A stretch of 64,000 nt of DNA from Euptelea pleiosperma (taxonomy: Eukaryota > Streptophyta > Magnoliopsida > Ranunculales > Eupteleaceae), in assembly GCA_035048495.1 (NCBI GenBank), contig CM068543.1, positions 26,153,751-26,217,750 on the forward strand, given 5' to 3'. The notes beneath the pieces were generated by a model, which did not search any database, was not told the DNA's origin, and worked only from the letters and a program-made list of their open reading frames with translations. This document shows positions 37,101 through 51,400 of this stretch, piece by piece (the first letter of the stretch is position 1; each line of letters opens with the position of its first letter). The position numbers and the translations under genes are program-made.

Positions 37101-40100
37101 TCGTCTGGGCGGCCTCCTTGGATAAGATCTTGACTGTGGATCACCTGAGATCTAGGGGATTTATGATTATGGATTACTGTTGCATTTGCTAGCACAACGG
37201 GGAGAGTGTCAACCACCTTGTGATGCATTGTGACCTGGCAAGGGAGGTCTGGTATGTGTTTTTGCCGGAGGTTGGGATGAATTGGGTGATGTCGGGGTCA
37301 CTCATGGATCTGTTGCTCAACTGGCGCTTTCCTGAGTTATATGCTAGAGGACGTATCCTCTGGAGAATCCTTCCTTTTGCGATCGTTTAGGGGCTGCGTA
37401 AGGAGAGGAATGGAAGAGTCTTTGATGACAAAAGCGAAGAACTGGCTATGATTGTCCTCAACATCAAAGGGCTGGTTTTCTCATGGTCAAAAATATTTTC
37501 GGAATGTAGAAGCCTCTTTTTCGAGGACTTTGTTTTTAGATGGGATGCTCTATGCTCCAGGGATGGTTGATGGGGGGGAGTTTTTTTGTTTGTTCTGTTT
37601 TGTGATCTGAGAGTTTCGCTATGTGTAGTTCACCTTGACCTCACTAACTTTGCTTTGTATTAGCTTGCGTTTCTCCTTTAATAAAGTTTACACTTATAAA
37701 AAAATGTATACACCTGGTGGGATTTGAACCCACAATCTTCTAAAGATGCCAATCTTCTAAACTAATTGGCAACCGTTGTTCAATGTAGAAATTTAATTAC
37801 CAATGAATATTCTAGGTTGAAGAAGTAAACATATATTTATATCAGAAGAGAGTGTATATATTGAGTTCTTGTAATGCATGTTTACATGACAGACGCAGTT
37901 CAGCGTGATAGCACTGGGAGTCACTCTTTTTGACCCCCCAAATCAGTTATCTGATATAATTTTTAATGAAATTTTATTGCATGTATATTTCTTATTTTTA
38001 TAATATTTTTCAGACTTTTCCAATATGGTTTTGGCCGTTTCCCCTTGGTTTCACCAAGTTTTGGACCGAAACATTTTGTTTCACTGATCTGTATAACTGA
38101 AATGAAACCTTAACCTTTGAACCGTGGATGTGGTAGATGTTAGGGCCATGGGACCTATGGCTTGTGTTTGCTCTGGCACTGTGTTGTTGCTTGACATGAT
38201 TAATGGCTGTGCTCACCTTAAAGAAAAGAGCTTAAGCTTGTAGCTCAATAGGTTGACGTGCTGCATTGTAACCATGAGGTTGTGGCTTTTGGTCTAGAAA
38301 ATACTCCAAAAGAAGATTATTTTTTGTTTCAAGTCCATATGAGTTTATGTACGATACCATGCCTATTATGCATGATATGCATATGAATGTATAGTTAAGT
38401 TGTTCTTCTAGTTGATTCATCAAATATACCAAAAAAATTTGCTCGTGCATCTTTGGATGTGCAAATATATCTCATTAATGTTTTAAATTGCAGCAAATGG
38501 AGTACGCTCGAAGGACGTGCGAATTGGACTAACATTGTCGTGGGTATTCTTTCTACAGGTAGATATTGATGATCTATTTTTTCATGGTTATTCTGGTGTA
38601 TGAGTAGCATTTGAATTTCAGTAGGCTGTGCATTACTATAGTAGTTTCTTTCTATTATTACTAAGCTGTGCCAAATGAAGAAACTTTCTTCGTTGCCGAA
38701 TTCATAGTCATTGGTCCCTAATTAGTAACTACTAGTTAGGTTTACATGTGCAACTTCTTACTTAGTTCGAGGCTTCGAGCTGATAGTTCTGTTTCTTTTG
38801 AGTATAGTGGTGACATCCTTTTCAGTGTTGAGATTGCTGTAGTTGCAAATGCATTAGGTTTGGCATCAAACTTGTCTTATGCATTGCAAGTTTGCTGTGT
38901 TATTAGCAGCAATTTCTTAAGGAGGAGTTTTCATTGCATCGTTATTTTGCTATTGTATTTAAGTGTAGGCTATCACTATGACTAATGTGTGAAATGCCTT
39001 TTTTAGTTTTTGTCAATGCGTTCTAAGTTGGCTATAGTTTTCTTATCAATGCTTGAAATCTTATCTTGCAGGCCATTCGTCTCAAGTATCTCCATCCAGA
39101 TAGTGAGCTTTCGAACTTTGCAGTTCAGGTTATGGACATGCTTCGTGGGGACTCTTCTGTGGATGCACATGCACTGGTATCGTCCTTCTCAAATTTGTAT
39201 CTTCACTGTTGTTTCTTCTCCTAGTTTTAACTTGATGAAAAGGTTTGTTCAAGGATTTATTTTGCCTATTTCTAGGAAGGAAAGGCGTGCCAGAGTTTTT
39301 TCTTTCAACAAAGAAAAAAGATTTCTGCTTATTTCTGAACAAATAGCAGAGGAAAAAAGGAAAGGCAAAAGAATAAAAGGGAAGACAAAAAAGAGGAGAG
39401 TCAAGTACCATTGTATGGTGCTTACAATTTCAAGGCATTGATAACTTCATCTGCTCTATCCAGGATATGCTGCATTTGTCCTTGTCTCATTTCTGTTAGT
39501 GTTCAATTCATTTAGCTATAGTTGCATCATCCCATCCACAGATTGTTCACCTTCTCTAGTTGTTATCATGTCATGCCTCACGTCCTGTCTTATGTTCAGA
39601 CCATCATATGTATCTGACATCCCACATCTTAGGCCTCCTTGCACCTGCTCAATGAGTGTTATCACCCCTTGTCTGGAAAGAAGTTTGTCTCTATGGATGT
39701 CACCTTTCGTGAGGATACTCCTTTCTTTCCCCCCGCCTCTCTTCAGTGGGGAGAGAAGTAGTGAAGAGAAGTCTTCTCTTCTAGTGTCCCTCTCCCTGCT
39801 ATTCCTCCACCACCCACTCTTCTGTTCAAGAGGACCGATTGACCTCCTACGATGTCTGACAGTAGTGTTGGAGCTCAGGGGTAGCTTAAAGTCTATAGCA
39901 GAAGAGGGAAGGCCACAACTGATCCGTGCCTAATCGTGCTATCCTTGGATCTAGGAAATATCTCGTCTTCTGAGAGCTTATTGTCTCATCAGTTCCAGTT
40001 CCTTTGATTGACTCTATTACTGATCTTGCCATTGCTCTTAGAAAGGGTACGAGGAATTGTTCTCGATCAAGTCAGGGGATCTTCATCTCTCAAAGGAAGT

Positions 40101-43100
40101 ATGTTCTCGATCTGCTTAAACTTAAAGAATCTGGAAAATTAGGGTTCGGGCCTGTGGACACTCCTATAGAGTAGAATCACAGGTTGGGTGAGGCAAGTGG
40201 TGAATTACACGAAGACGTGAGAGCTTTCAGAGACTAGTAAGGTGATTGATACATCTCTCTCTGACTAGACCAGATATTGCATAAGTAGTCAGTGTGATCA
40301 ACCAGTATATGCACTCACCTCGAGACATCCACTTAGAAGCAGCACAAGATTTTTAGGTATCTCAAATCCACCCCCGGTATGGGACTTCTCTTCAAGAAGA
40401 ATGGTCACATTAGAGTGGAGTCATACACGGATGCAGACTGGGCAGGTGCCAAGGATAACAGAAGATCCACTTCAGTGTATTGCACCTTTGTTGGGGGCAA
40501 TTTTGTGATATGGAGAAGCAAAAAGCAACCTTTGGTTATTAGATCCAATGCAGAGGCTGAGTTTTGAGCTATTATTCATGGCTTATGCGAGATGTTGTGG
40601 TTGAAGATACTAGTAGCTGAACTAGGATTCTCTGTTTCTGGCTCAGTGAGCCTGTATTGTGATAACAAGGCAGCAATCAGTATTCCTCGTAATCCAGTTC
40701 ACCATGATCGAGCAAAGCACATTGAAGTGGACAAACACTTCATACGAGAAAAGATCGTTTCTGGGGAAGTTTGCACTCCTTTTGTGAAGACCGGCGAGTA
40801 GGTAGCGGATGTATTCACGAAGGGAGTTCCCAATCATCAGTTGCACAGGTGCCTTAGCAAGTTGGGCATGATAAATATCTACGCACCAACCCGAGGGGGA
40901 GTGTTGTCAGGGTGTAACCTTTATATTATACGGGACCCCGTTATATTGTAAGGGCATACTTGTTCATAAAATGTTTTTTATATAAATAGAAAGGGCGGAG
41001 TCTTGTGAGACACACATGCTCTCCATTTCCTTCCATACTTGCTTTCCTCTCTCTCTCTCTCTCTTGAAACCCTAACCTTAAATTCAACTAACCAATCTAA
41101 TCAAGGTTTTAAATTTCGGCCGAAACACCAAAATTTCGGCCAGTGAGTACCGAAATCCTCGAAATATAGCTTTCTAAAGCAAAATCCACCGAAATTTGGA
41201 AATTTCACCTGAAATTTCAGCCAAAATTTCAGTTTTTGACCTCACCGAAATGGTTACCGAAATCGAAATTTAAAACATTGAATCTAATTGGTCATTATCA
41301 AAGGGTCAGCTTCACCTTTCTTATGGCATTTCACAATCCCATCCATCCCATGGTACAATTTTCCATCTTCCCACAATGGCAGCTCCCTCACAACCATTAC
41401 AAGCCAGTTGCTACCCAAATCTGGTTCACCTTGGCCAACTCAGAAATGACAAATTTACTCCGATCTTGGAAGTGCTTGAACCACTGCAACAAAGAACAAC
41501 CAAGTCTAAGAATCAGCTTAAGAAATTCCTTTTGTGTTTGTTGTGTGCTCCTTGGAAAAATTCTCATTCTGTAGTAGTTATAAGCAGAAAACAAGAATTG
41601 GATCTAGTATGGAAGGTAAATTCTTTGCTGTGATGTACACATTTGTAGAATTACCTTGTTGCGGACAAGTTATAGGAGTAAGAGATCATCATTCAGTATA
41701 CTTATCAAAAAAACAAAAGAGAACATCATTCAGAGACCAGTTTGCTGTAATCTTACTTACAGAACCAAGATACGATGCTATACACTTTAGTCCCATGTAT
41801 CATGAAAGAACCAAAGATTTTTAAGGTGACAATTGGTTATGGGGATGAAACCTTAGCTTAAGAGAGAAAGTTGTTATAGGAGAGTGTTGATGAGCAGGTT
41901 GCAGATATTGCAGCTCATACCGAGAAACTGATTTGTTTCATGCACAAGCTTCTGATGCATTCAGAAAAGATCTTAGCAGAGGATTGGTGATAAGATATGC
42001 ATATGGTTGGTTGATCCTCTCCTCTTTACTCTACTCTAGCAATTTATCATTTATTTGACAGGAATATATTTAGGGCTGTTCGTATTAGTTACCTTGAGAG
42101 TAAATATTTATCATCAATACAAGTCTTATTTCTCACATTTTGATGCCTAGGTATTATGCATTTAGCATCCGTATATTGAATCTTAGAATAATCCTTAGTA
42201 CGTGTGTCTGCACTGTCTCTATTTCTTGCTATAATTCAGTCATAAGTCTCATTAAATTTAAATTTGGTTTTTGAAGGCATGTGTGCTATATATTCTTCGG
42301 GTAGGTGTAACTGATCAGATGACTGAACCCACTCAAAGGAGCTTTTTAGTTCTTCTGGGAAGACAGGTTTGCTGAACTGTTCTCCATTTTTTATAAGCAC
42401 TTGTTATGAATGAAGTTTATAATAGTTTTCTTTTGAATTATTAAATATGACTAAGGCTGCTCACCGTTGCGTTATGTAGTATTTTGTATGAAAGTGAAAG
42501 AAAGTTTCTGGTACTTTGCAGCTGGAATCTCCTGATATTAGCCCTTCCATGGTAATTGCTGCATTACGTACACTGTCATATACTCTGACGACTTTAGGAG
42601 AGGTGAGATGTGATTACAGTAGGGTTTTGCAAAGCCTTTTGATTTCTATTTCAAGAGTTTTGTTGCTTGACTGGTTGATTCCTTGCCAACCTTTTGTTTG
42701 CTTGATGATTCATTACCAATCATTTAGAGATTATAAACTAGTGTAGATCAGCTACTACTCAAAACAATAGACCGGTTATGTAATGGGGCACCAAACTTTG
42801 CATGTAGACATAATGCTTTGCTCAATCTTTTCAAGAATAAGCAATAGATCTCGAGTTGTAAGGTTGTATATAAAATGTATAATACTTAACACTTGTGGCC
42901 ATCATTAGTGTCCACTTGCAAGAGCTTCCTTACAAAAGTCTAGCAGATGTTTGGTCATAATCAATCCATGCAAGTGAGAATACATGCTATGTGAAGGAGT
43001 TCTTGGAACTGGGGTAGGTGCTTCACCCATGCCCCCTTGGGCCATAAAAATGCACCATGTTATGTTAGTAGATGGGACAAACTTCTTGAGGAACTGCCTC

Positions 43101-46100
43101 CTTTGTAAGGAGGTAGTTTATGTCTTTTGTATGTTTTTGGGAATCTCTACCTGTTTAATGGAATACACTAATTTATTAAAAAAAAGTAGGTCAGTTGTGG
43201 GCAGCTTTCAACCACAACATCCTCCATGGCAGCAGGCCATGGTTCAGAGTCTCGTTTTGGTATGGTATCATGATGATACATTGGGGTTTGTATTGTCTCG
43301 TACCAGTACGCTAATTAAGTATTTTTTTGATAAGTCTAATAAATAATTTAAACCTTGTTTTTATTGTGTATGTGTCTTTTATTATGGATGTCTTGTACCT
43401 CATTTTTTATTTTTATTTTTGGTAAGTATATCATTCTTGTCTCACTTATCATCCTAATGCCTTAATTATTCAAAGAAATTAATGAAAAAATATGCACACC
43501 CATTATGAAAAAGAATGCGAAAAAGTAATGCATGCTTTGACAAGAGTGGGACCACAACATATTGGGTTTTGAATTAACAATACATCTATTAAAATGTAAA
43601 GAGGTAAAAGCAAATCACTATATGCAAGGAAGTAAAGAATATGTTATTAATTGAAGTGCCCAACTAGGCCAAAGAAGTACAATAGAAGAGAAACAATTGG
43701 AAGAACGGTTTTAGGGGTCACAAATCCCATAGAATCGGACGTATTTCAATACTTACAATATGAAGGTTTGTGGCTTGTAGGCAAAAATTTTGGGGACGAC
43801 GAACAACTAGTTTAACGAGCATCTAGCTCAAGGGATTAGATACTGTGGATTGGTACCTAAGGGAGCGTGTGCATGCCCATATAATATTATTTTTTAAATA
43901 CTTTGTGAAGATTGATTATTCCAGAATAGAGTGAGTTTGAAGCATGCTTTCAATCCCTAAGATAGGAAGGGGTTCCAAGTGCAAATGGAAAGATCGCAGA
44001 GTTTTTCAATGTCCAATTGTGTGAAACATCAAACGTTTTTGGGCTCCTAGATTTATTGTCATGAAGGACTAAACACTACCATCAAGGAAGTTAGTTCTCC
44101 CATTAGCCCACTAAATAACCTTGAAGGAGTGCCTTAAATGTATGGTTATCATTGCAGGTAATCACAGGTTGGGACCAATATCAACCATGACTAAAACTCA
44201 ATCTTGGTAGCAGAGTTCTTGGCACTCATGGGTACTATAAATGCAACAACACCAATACACCATTTCATAGTTGTTAGACTCCATCGTAGCTAGTAAGACC
44301 ATGATCTCCTCAGTGTTAAATTTGATTTATCCTTTTGAAGCAGGTACATGATCACCTAGGTGTATTGACTAACCTTTAAGTTTTATTTATCCTTTTGAAG
44401 TTGGGTTTAAATAAACATGCCTCTTAGGTAGCAAGGAGTCATTAGGGTCACCTTGCAGCCGTTGTCTAGAGGATTTAAGCTTTGTTCTTTCATTGAACGT
44501 CTGTCCTAAAAGAGTTCAAAGGTCTCCTTTATGCGATGGGGGAGATTTTATATGAGTTGGGGTTGTTTTTTTGATTTGTATCTTGGCTTTGCTGATGTCA
44601 GTAAGGCCCTTCCCTACTAGGTCTTTTCTCTTTTCTCTTGTCTGTACAACAAGGTTCTAAACTTCGACTTCACCTTAAACTTTGGTCAGTTAAAACTCAG
44701 AATTTATTCGGAGAAGTTCAATTCGATTTAGATAATTTCTGTAAAAATTCGCTAACTTAGATAAGTTTAGAGAATTTTTGCTAAAACGTTGGGAAAACAT
44801 TTTGATTTTTAAGGATATGATAAAACAAGCAGGATAAACACTTATAACTCATTATATCATAAAAACAACCATTTAGAGCAGCCTAAGCAAGATTAATATT
44901 GTTTCTCATATTGACGCAAGTATCTAAAGTATTGTTAAACTGCGGAGTTTTCGATCCAAGCCTATTCTTTTTCGTTTTGAGAACATGCGGTTGGGGGTTC
45001 CTCATTTCAAGGATAGCGTCGAGGAGTGGTGGAAGGCCTTGTCTTTTTCAGGCAGACCGGGTCCTACCTTTAGGCATAAACTGAAAGCGCTCAAAGATAG
45101 GATTAAATTGTGGAACCGGGAGGAGTTTGGTAGAATCGACCTCCGTAAGGGTGAAGAGACTCAACTTTAAGGCGGAATTTCAGAAGTTGGTTAGGTTGGA
45201 GGAAATATGCTGGAAATAGAAGTCGATAATCAGATGGTTGAGGGAGGGAGACAATAATACTAAGTTCTTTCACAAGATGGCCAATGCTCACAGAATGATC
45301 AATCATATAGCTCGGTTGAGGATTCATGGTAGCATTTTTTAAGAAGAAGAAAGTATCAGAAACGACATCGTGGGGTTCTACTCGAATCTTTATGCAGGTT
45401 CATCCTGTTACAAACCCTCTTTGGATGGTTTGCAGTTTGAACAAATCAACACTGGGGATAGGGTGAGATTGGAGGAGCCCTTTGAGAGGAAGAGGTGGTG
45501 CAAGCGATCTCACATTTGGCATCTGACAAAGCACCAGGCCCGGCAGATTCGCTTTAGCTTTCTTTAAACAGTGTTAGGATATCATTGGGTTTGATTTTAT
45601 GTTGGTGGTTCGTGACTTTCAAGAAGACGGGTTCTTGGACCATACCTCTAATAGTACATTTATAGCCATGATACCGAAGAGCCAAGGGGCTGATGACATA
45701 ACTGATTTAGACCCATAAGCATGGTTGGTTGTGTCTACAAGATTATCGCCAAGATGCTTGTTGCGAGGCTCTGTGGGGTGTTGCCCTTGATTATCTCGCC
45801 GACACAAGGGGAGTTTGTGAGAGGTCGCCAAATTCTGGATGGGGTCCTTATAGATAATGAGTGCATAGACTCAAGAATCAAAGTAGGAATCCTGGGGATT
45901 ATATGCAGAATTGACATGGAAAAGGCCTACGACCATGTGGATTGGAGCTTCCTTGATTACATGTTGAGGAAGATGGGGTTTGGCACCAAGTGGAGGATAT
46001 GGATCCACAAATGTATCTCAATGGCTTCATTCCCAGTCCTAGTTAACGGGACTCCGGTTGGATACTTCGGGAGCTCTGGAGGGTTGAGTCAAGGGGACCC

Positions 46101-48365
46101 ATTATCCCCTCTCTTGTTTATTATGGTTGTGGATGATTTCTAGAGCCGTTAGTTTGGGTGAGCTGCATGGCTGCCAGATAGTCCCAGATGCCCCAGAGAT
46201 TTCTTATTTCTAGTTTGCGGACGATACTCTTTATCTTTCTTGACCCCTCAATTGATTAGGTGAGATTCCTCAGAGACCTCTTGTTTTGATTTGAAGCAAT
46301 CTCGGGCCTTCGGGTTAACTTGGCGAAAAGTAAAGTTTATGGGGTGGGGGAGGTAGACCATTTAGAAACTCTCAATTGCTGTGTTGACAGTATGCCTACG
46401 ACCTATTTGGGCACGCCCTTAGGGACATCGTATAGGTCCAAAGCTTTGTGGGAGCCACTCATAAAGGGATTCAGGACTAGACTTACGTCTTAAAAAGCCA
46501 AATACTTGTCAAAGGTGGGCAAAGTGGTGTTGATTAAGAGCACTCTGTCCAGTTTACCCATCTACTATATGTCCCTATTCATAGCCCTGAACAGTGTGGT
46601 GAAGGAGTTGGAGGAACTTATGCGGAACTTTCTGTGGCATGACAGATTGGATAATCGAAAAATGCATTTGGTGGGCTGGCAAGCAGTACTTAAGAATAAA
46701 ATAAGAGGGGAATTGGGTCTCAAGAGTCCAAAGAGATGAATCAGGCCCTCTTGGGTAAATGGCTTTGGAGGTTTGGGGAGGAGGGTCCTACTCCATGGGC
46801 GAAGCTCATAGCGAGCAGGTACAGAGTTTCCCACTTTGGGCGGGAAAGTAGTTCTTCTCACACCCCTTACGGTTGCAGTGTTTGGAGAGGTATTCTGAAG
46901 GTCTTCTAGGAGTTTGATTATAGGATTCGAAATGAAGCAGGGGTGGGGAATAAAATCTACTTTGGGAGGATACTTGGTGTGATGCAAGCTCCTTGAAGGA
47001 AGGTTTTCCAGAGCTCTATGGCCTTTCTGGGAGAAAGCATCGATCAATCCAAGATTGTATCGCTAGTAGGGGAAGGAGGTAGGATGGAACTTCGGGCTCA
47101 AGAGAAATCTAAATGATTGGGAAATTGAGCCTCTGTCATTGTTGTTTGCTCGACTCCAAGATGTTCACCTTCCTTTTGTAGCTCAAGACAAAAGGGTGTG
47201 TATTTGGGCGAAGAATGGAGTCTTTTCTGTCTGGACTTTCTATGAGGTGCTAAAGGAAGAATGCGGATCAAGCTTTCCGGCTACCTTGGTCTGGGAGGCT
47301 AACACTCCCACCAAAGTCGTGTTCTTCGCCTCGGCTGCTTTCTTGGATAAGATTTTGACCATCAACCACTTGATTTCCAAAGGGTTTATTATGATAAACT
47401 ATTGTTGCATGTGTAAGCATAGTGGGGAGTCCGTAATCCATTTGTTGATGCATTGCGATGTGGCATAGGAGGTGTGGTCAGCTATGATACCCGGATACTT
47501 TTACTAGTGCCTCATACTAGTGTCGTGTTGTGTCGACACGGATACGGACACTGGACACTCTATCGAACACGTATTCCCACGTATCCTTCATAAAAAGTTG
47601 AAAAAATTAGAAAAAATAAAAATTTTGAACTACAAAATAGGATACTCGTATCCGTATCCGTGCCTTTTATTTTGAAAAATGTCAAGTCGTATCCCCGCTT
47701 CCCATATCCGTGTCAGTATCCGTATCCGTATTCGTATCCGTATCCGGGCATCATAGGTGGTCAGTGTTCTTGAAGGAGGTAGGGATGTGATGGTGATGCC
47801 GGGTTCTCCTAAGGACCTCCTCTCACGTTGGCACTCTCCAGCACTGTCTAAAAGAGGTTGCATTCTATGTAAGCTGCTCCCCTTTGTGATATGGTGGGGG
47901 CTGTGGAAGGAAAGGAATCGTTGTGTCTTTGAAGGCAAAAGTGAAGACTTAGCCTCTATTATCCTCAACATCAAGGGTCTTGTTTATGTATGGTCTAAAG
48001 TGTATACTGAATGTAGAGGGCGCTTTTTTGAGGATTTGGTTTTTTAGATGGGACCTCCTTTGCCTTAGGGATGGGTGCTAATAAGGGTGGCGGGTTGTCT
48101 CTTATTTGGTTTCTAGCCTAGTGTAGGTCACCTCGACCTCGTTAGCCTTGTATTCCGTTTTCTCTGGCTTTGCCTTTAATAAAATTTACACTTGTCAAAA
48201 AAAAAAAAAATCTCTTTTAGCCTTTTTGTTCCAAGCAAAAATTCGTGTTGTATTGCTTATGAGTTTATGACTTAGTATCTTAATACTTGCTTAAAAAAAG
48301 ACTCAATATTTGAGATACTGTATTGTGGGGTTTTCCCCTTTCGTCTCATACATATTTCCTTGTAA

Positions 48366-48413
<48 letters not shown>

Positions 48414-51400
48414 AAAGACAATAGGAAGCTCAGCAATGTATTTGGGGAATTTCCTTGTTAAGGTCAGCTCTTTTATGGGTGAGATAAGATAAGAAGCATC
48501 TGTGGTTGGGCTCCAAAAATTTGAAAATTCCTCTCAACCCAAAAACTTCACAAAGCAGATGCCATACATTGACCTATTTTACTAACTGTCACAAGGCAAT
48601 TTCCATCTAGACTAAAGGACATACATATGAAGCAAATAGACGAAGCAATCTAATCTTAAATAATAAAAAAGGTCAAATAGGTGTACAAAATTAAAGTGTT
48701 TGAAAGTGTACAAAATTGGGGAAAACCATTCCCTAAAGATACAAGAAAAAAACCAAACAATTACAAAAAGGTTTAAGGATCAGCTTTTCTAAAAATAGTG
48801 AGCTCCCATTTATCAAAAAGTCCACATATTTGAGGTTTTGGAACTCCTTCAGGAAGGATACCCATGCCATGATCATACTACGAATATATATGCAAATCCT
48901 CGGCATTTCTCGGCTCTGATCTTCAAAAATGCGTTTATTTTGCTCCTTCCATATACGCCAACAGATTGCCGAAGGAAGAATCTTCCAGAGTATATTTCCT
49001 CTGTGGCTAAACCCCCCACTTCAAGTGTTCAAAACATCCACTACATAATTGGGAAAGGACATTGGAAACCAAAGAGGAAAAAACTCCACACTATTCTAGT
49101 AGTTTTGCAATGGATAAACACATTGTTTAGCATTTTCTTCATTCTCCTTGCACATGATGCATCAATTCTGGATAACACATTGTTTAGCATTTTCTTCATT
49201 CTCCTTGTACATGATGCATCAATTCAGGATTGCCATATTTCAATATTTAGATGGTCAATTATTAAGATTTTATCCTAACCAACTTACCTCACACTGATGC
49301 AACTGGGTGCTTTTCATCAGAAAAACCAGCCAACATGTCATAAAAAAACCATACTTAGAAGTGGCCTTTAGAATCCTTCTTCCAAACCCTACCGTCTTCA
49401 GGCCCCACTGAAATCTGAGTTTCCTGGAGACGCATTAATAGATTAGTGCATTCTTTTAATTCTCTACCCAAGAGGTTTCTTCTGAATATTGGACACGAGG
49501 CAATCTCCTAATTTCTTGTAATAAAATAATGCTTTATTGAGAGGTCTTTGATATGGGCCAGCCTATATAAGCGAAAACTCCATCCCTTAGGGTGCCAATC
49601 CCGCATCACTCATCTTCCCAAAATGTGCCCCGATTGCCATTCCCTACCTTTCACCACACCTCTAATGAAATCATTATATGTCTTCATAATCCCTATCCAT
49701 TATAACCCAATATTTGCAACCAATAACTTGCTGCCACAAGTTATTTACATCCTTGCTGATCTCCACAATCATTTACCCAGGACAGCACTATTTATTAACC
49801 TCAATCTTCTTAAGATACACATTTATCAAAAATAAAATAAAAATCTTCTTAAGCCAATCCCCCACAATTTGTTCAGCCCCAAATAGTCAAGTTTCCAAAC
49901 AAGGTGAAATTTCTTCTTTACTCCCTCCCGCTCTATAAGAAGTCTTTTTGTAACTTCTCCAACTGTTTAGCAATTGAACAAGGCATCTTAAATAAGGACA
50001 TGTAGGAAATTGGGAAGCTTGCGAAGTGCTCTCAATCGGGGTTATACTTCCCCCAAAAGATAGCATGCTTTTCTTTCAACATGCAAGTTTCGTCTCCATT
50101 CTTTCAATGATCGAAGTCCAAATTCTCTTCGAAATAGAACGAGCACCTAGTGGGAGACCTACCTTGGTATATGATTGGAAAGTTCCCAAGTTTGCATCCC
50201 AACCCAAGCATTTGGCAATTGGCACATACTTCAAAGCTACTTTCTTCTCCTTGGCAATTCATATGAGGATGCTTTTGCTTAAATTAACTTTAAGCCCTAA
50301 AATTGGTTCTAAAGACCGAAGAATTCTCCGAAGCTTTATCACCTCCTCTTCCGCGGGGTTATGAAGACAATGGTATCATTTGCAAATTGGAGATGCGATG
50401 TAATACTTGGTTGCACTAAATGGAAGCAGGTGTTATACGAGAAGCGTCGGTACAATATATATGTGTGTGTGTGTGTTATAAAGAATTAAATTATTTTAAA
50501 TACATATACGATAGATATTATATGATTCCAAGTAATTTGATAAATTATTGATTAATAAATTTTGTTTTTACAATGTTATTTTTGTGGTAGAATACATTAG
50601 CGTATAACGTCTTAAGTTCATCACGACATAGGAGAATCATTGAATTTTTTTTTTGAAATTGTCAAATGCTTCTTGTTTAGCGAATCAAGAGTCCGTCTCA
50701 TACAAATTTGGGGTTCCGTCAACTCAAAAGCGCGTCCGAAAATCTCCCAAATGAAAAGCACGAAAGCGCGTTCTAGAGTAGGATTGTCACCCTCCATAGG
50801 TGTTTCTTGCAACTAAAATATAAAATGACCTTCTCTTCTCACTTTAAATGTTGAGATCAGTCTATTTTCCTTTGCTTTACGTAGAAATTTGCTTAAGGAA
50901 TCTGCCACCAAAATGAACTAAAGAAGTCCCTATGCCTCAATCCCCTTGAGCTACTTAGCTACCAAAAACCTTCTGGCGACGTGTTTACTAGAATCGAATA
51001 TGAAGCCATCGAGATGCATTCCAGGACCCATCTTGTCCTATCCCCAAAACCCATCCTCATGACGTTATCAAGAAGGCTCTATTCTACATGGTTGTAGGCA
51101 TTCTCTAAGTCAGTCTTACAGACAATCCTTTTTTTTTTCCTTCATAGCGTCTAATGTCAATATATTCACTTGCTATCAAAACCTCATCCAAAATTTGCCT
51201 ACCCTTGACAAAGGCTCCCTGGTAAGCACTAGTCAGTTTATCAATAACCTCCTTCAAGTGAGATGCAAGTACCTTGGCCACTATCTTGTAGATGTTACAA
51301 ACAAGGCTAATTGGCTAGTAATCTCTTAGTTCCTCAGCCCTCTCAATTTTAGTAATTCGAGTAATGAAAGTAGATTTGGATCATTTATCAGCTAGCTACT

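Larger units (their letters stand above)
32368..37570 (+). pseudogene. LINE 1 ORF2 (APE endonuclease and reverse transcriptase)
   Basis: Starts [20 protein letters not shown], the conserved endonuclease N-terminus, and continues with GGDFNVTRF and [21 protein letters not shown] blocks are [74 protein letters not shown] and [10 protein letters not shown] (FADD box changed to FVDDN). Later blocks are [11 protein letters not shown] and [13 protein letters not shown]. Numerous stops, frameshifts and a triplicated endonuclease segment. Confidence 0.92.
32168..37702 (+). mobile_element. L1-type LINE 1 (with three MITEs and one LINE tail inserted)
   Basis: Bounded by a 17-bp target duplication and ending TAATAAAGTTTACACTTATA plus an A tail. 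The order is a possible ORF1 end (32168-32371), endonuclease from 32368, RT (34380-35450), then the zinc-finger (zf-RVT) region (36700-37250) and tail. Insertions: MITEs at 33299-33713, 35678-36099 and 36262-36637, and a short LINE tail at 36167-36250. Many in-frame stops; dead. Confidence 0.93.
31088..38126. mobile_element. Large foldback element (about 1.49 kb when its LINE insertion is removed)
   Basis: The left arm (31088-31770) is the imperfect reverse complement of 31815-32167 plus 37720-38126. Paired blocks include GGTGAAACCAAGG(T/G)GAAACGG, GATATAAATATATGTTAGTA, GTAGACATGGTCACA and GTCAAGTTAGTGGA. Ends read CACAGTTTAAAATTTCGG and, reversed, CACGGTTCAAAGG, similar to the CAAGGTTTAAA ends of the MITE group. 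Flanks GATTTGGA (31080) and GATGTGGT (38127) agree in six of eight positions, a likely decayed 8-bp duplication. An L1 LINE sits in the right arm. Confidence 0.8.
39650..41090 (+). mobile_element. Copia element F, internally deleted 3' part with 3' LTR
   Basis: Begins with the end of integrase ([24 protein letters not shown]), then a spacer with [17 protein letters not shown]. It jumps at about 40078 into late RT ([14 protein letters not shown]), so most of the RT is deleted. RNase H, polypurine tract (GAGGGGGAG) and 3' LTR follow. No 5' half was found. Lies in SWEETIE intron 8, same strand as the gene. Confidence 0.85.
44918..48210 (+). mobile_element. L1-type LINE 2, 5'-truncated, with a MITE inserted
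   Basis: Same family as LINE 1. It starts inside the endonuclease-RT linker ([20 protein letters not shown]), runs through RT and zf-RVT ([40 protein letters not shown]) and ends TTTAATAAAATTTACACTTG plus an A-tail. Inserted in the family C MITE. Interrupted by a MITE at 47482-47756. Confidence 0.9.

Noticed and set aside
42984..43346. 120-codon frame in SWEETIE intron 10
   Set aside because: No domain, low-complexity tail, and likely an old LINE tail region.
48364..48415. Lys/Glu-rich peptide
   Set aside because: Translation of a GAAA microsatellite.
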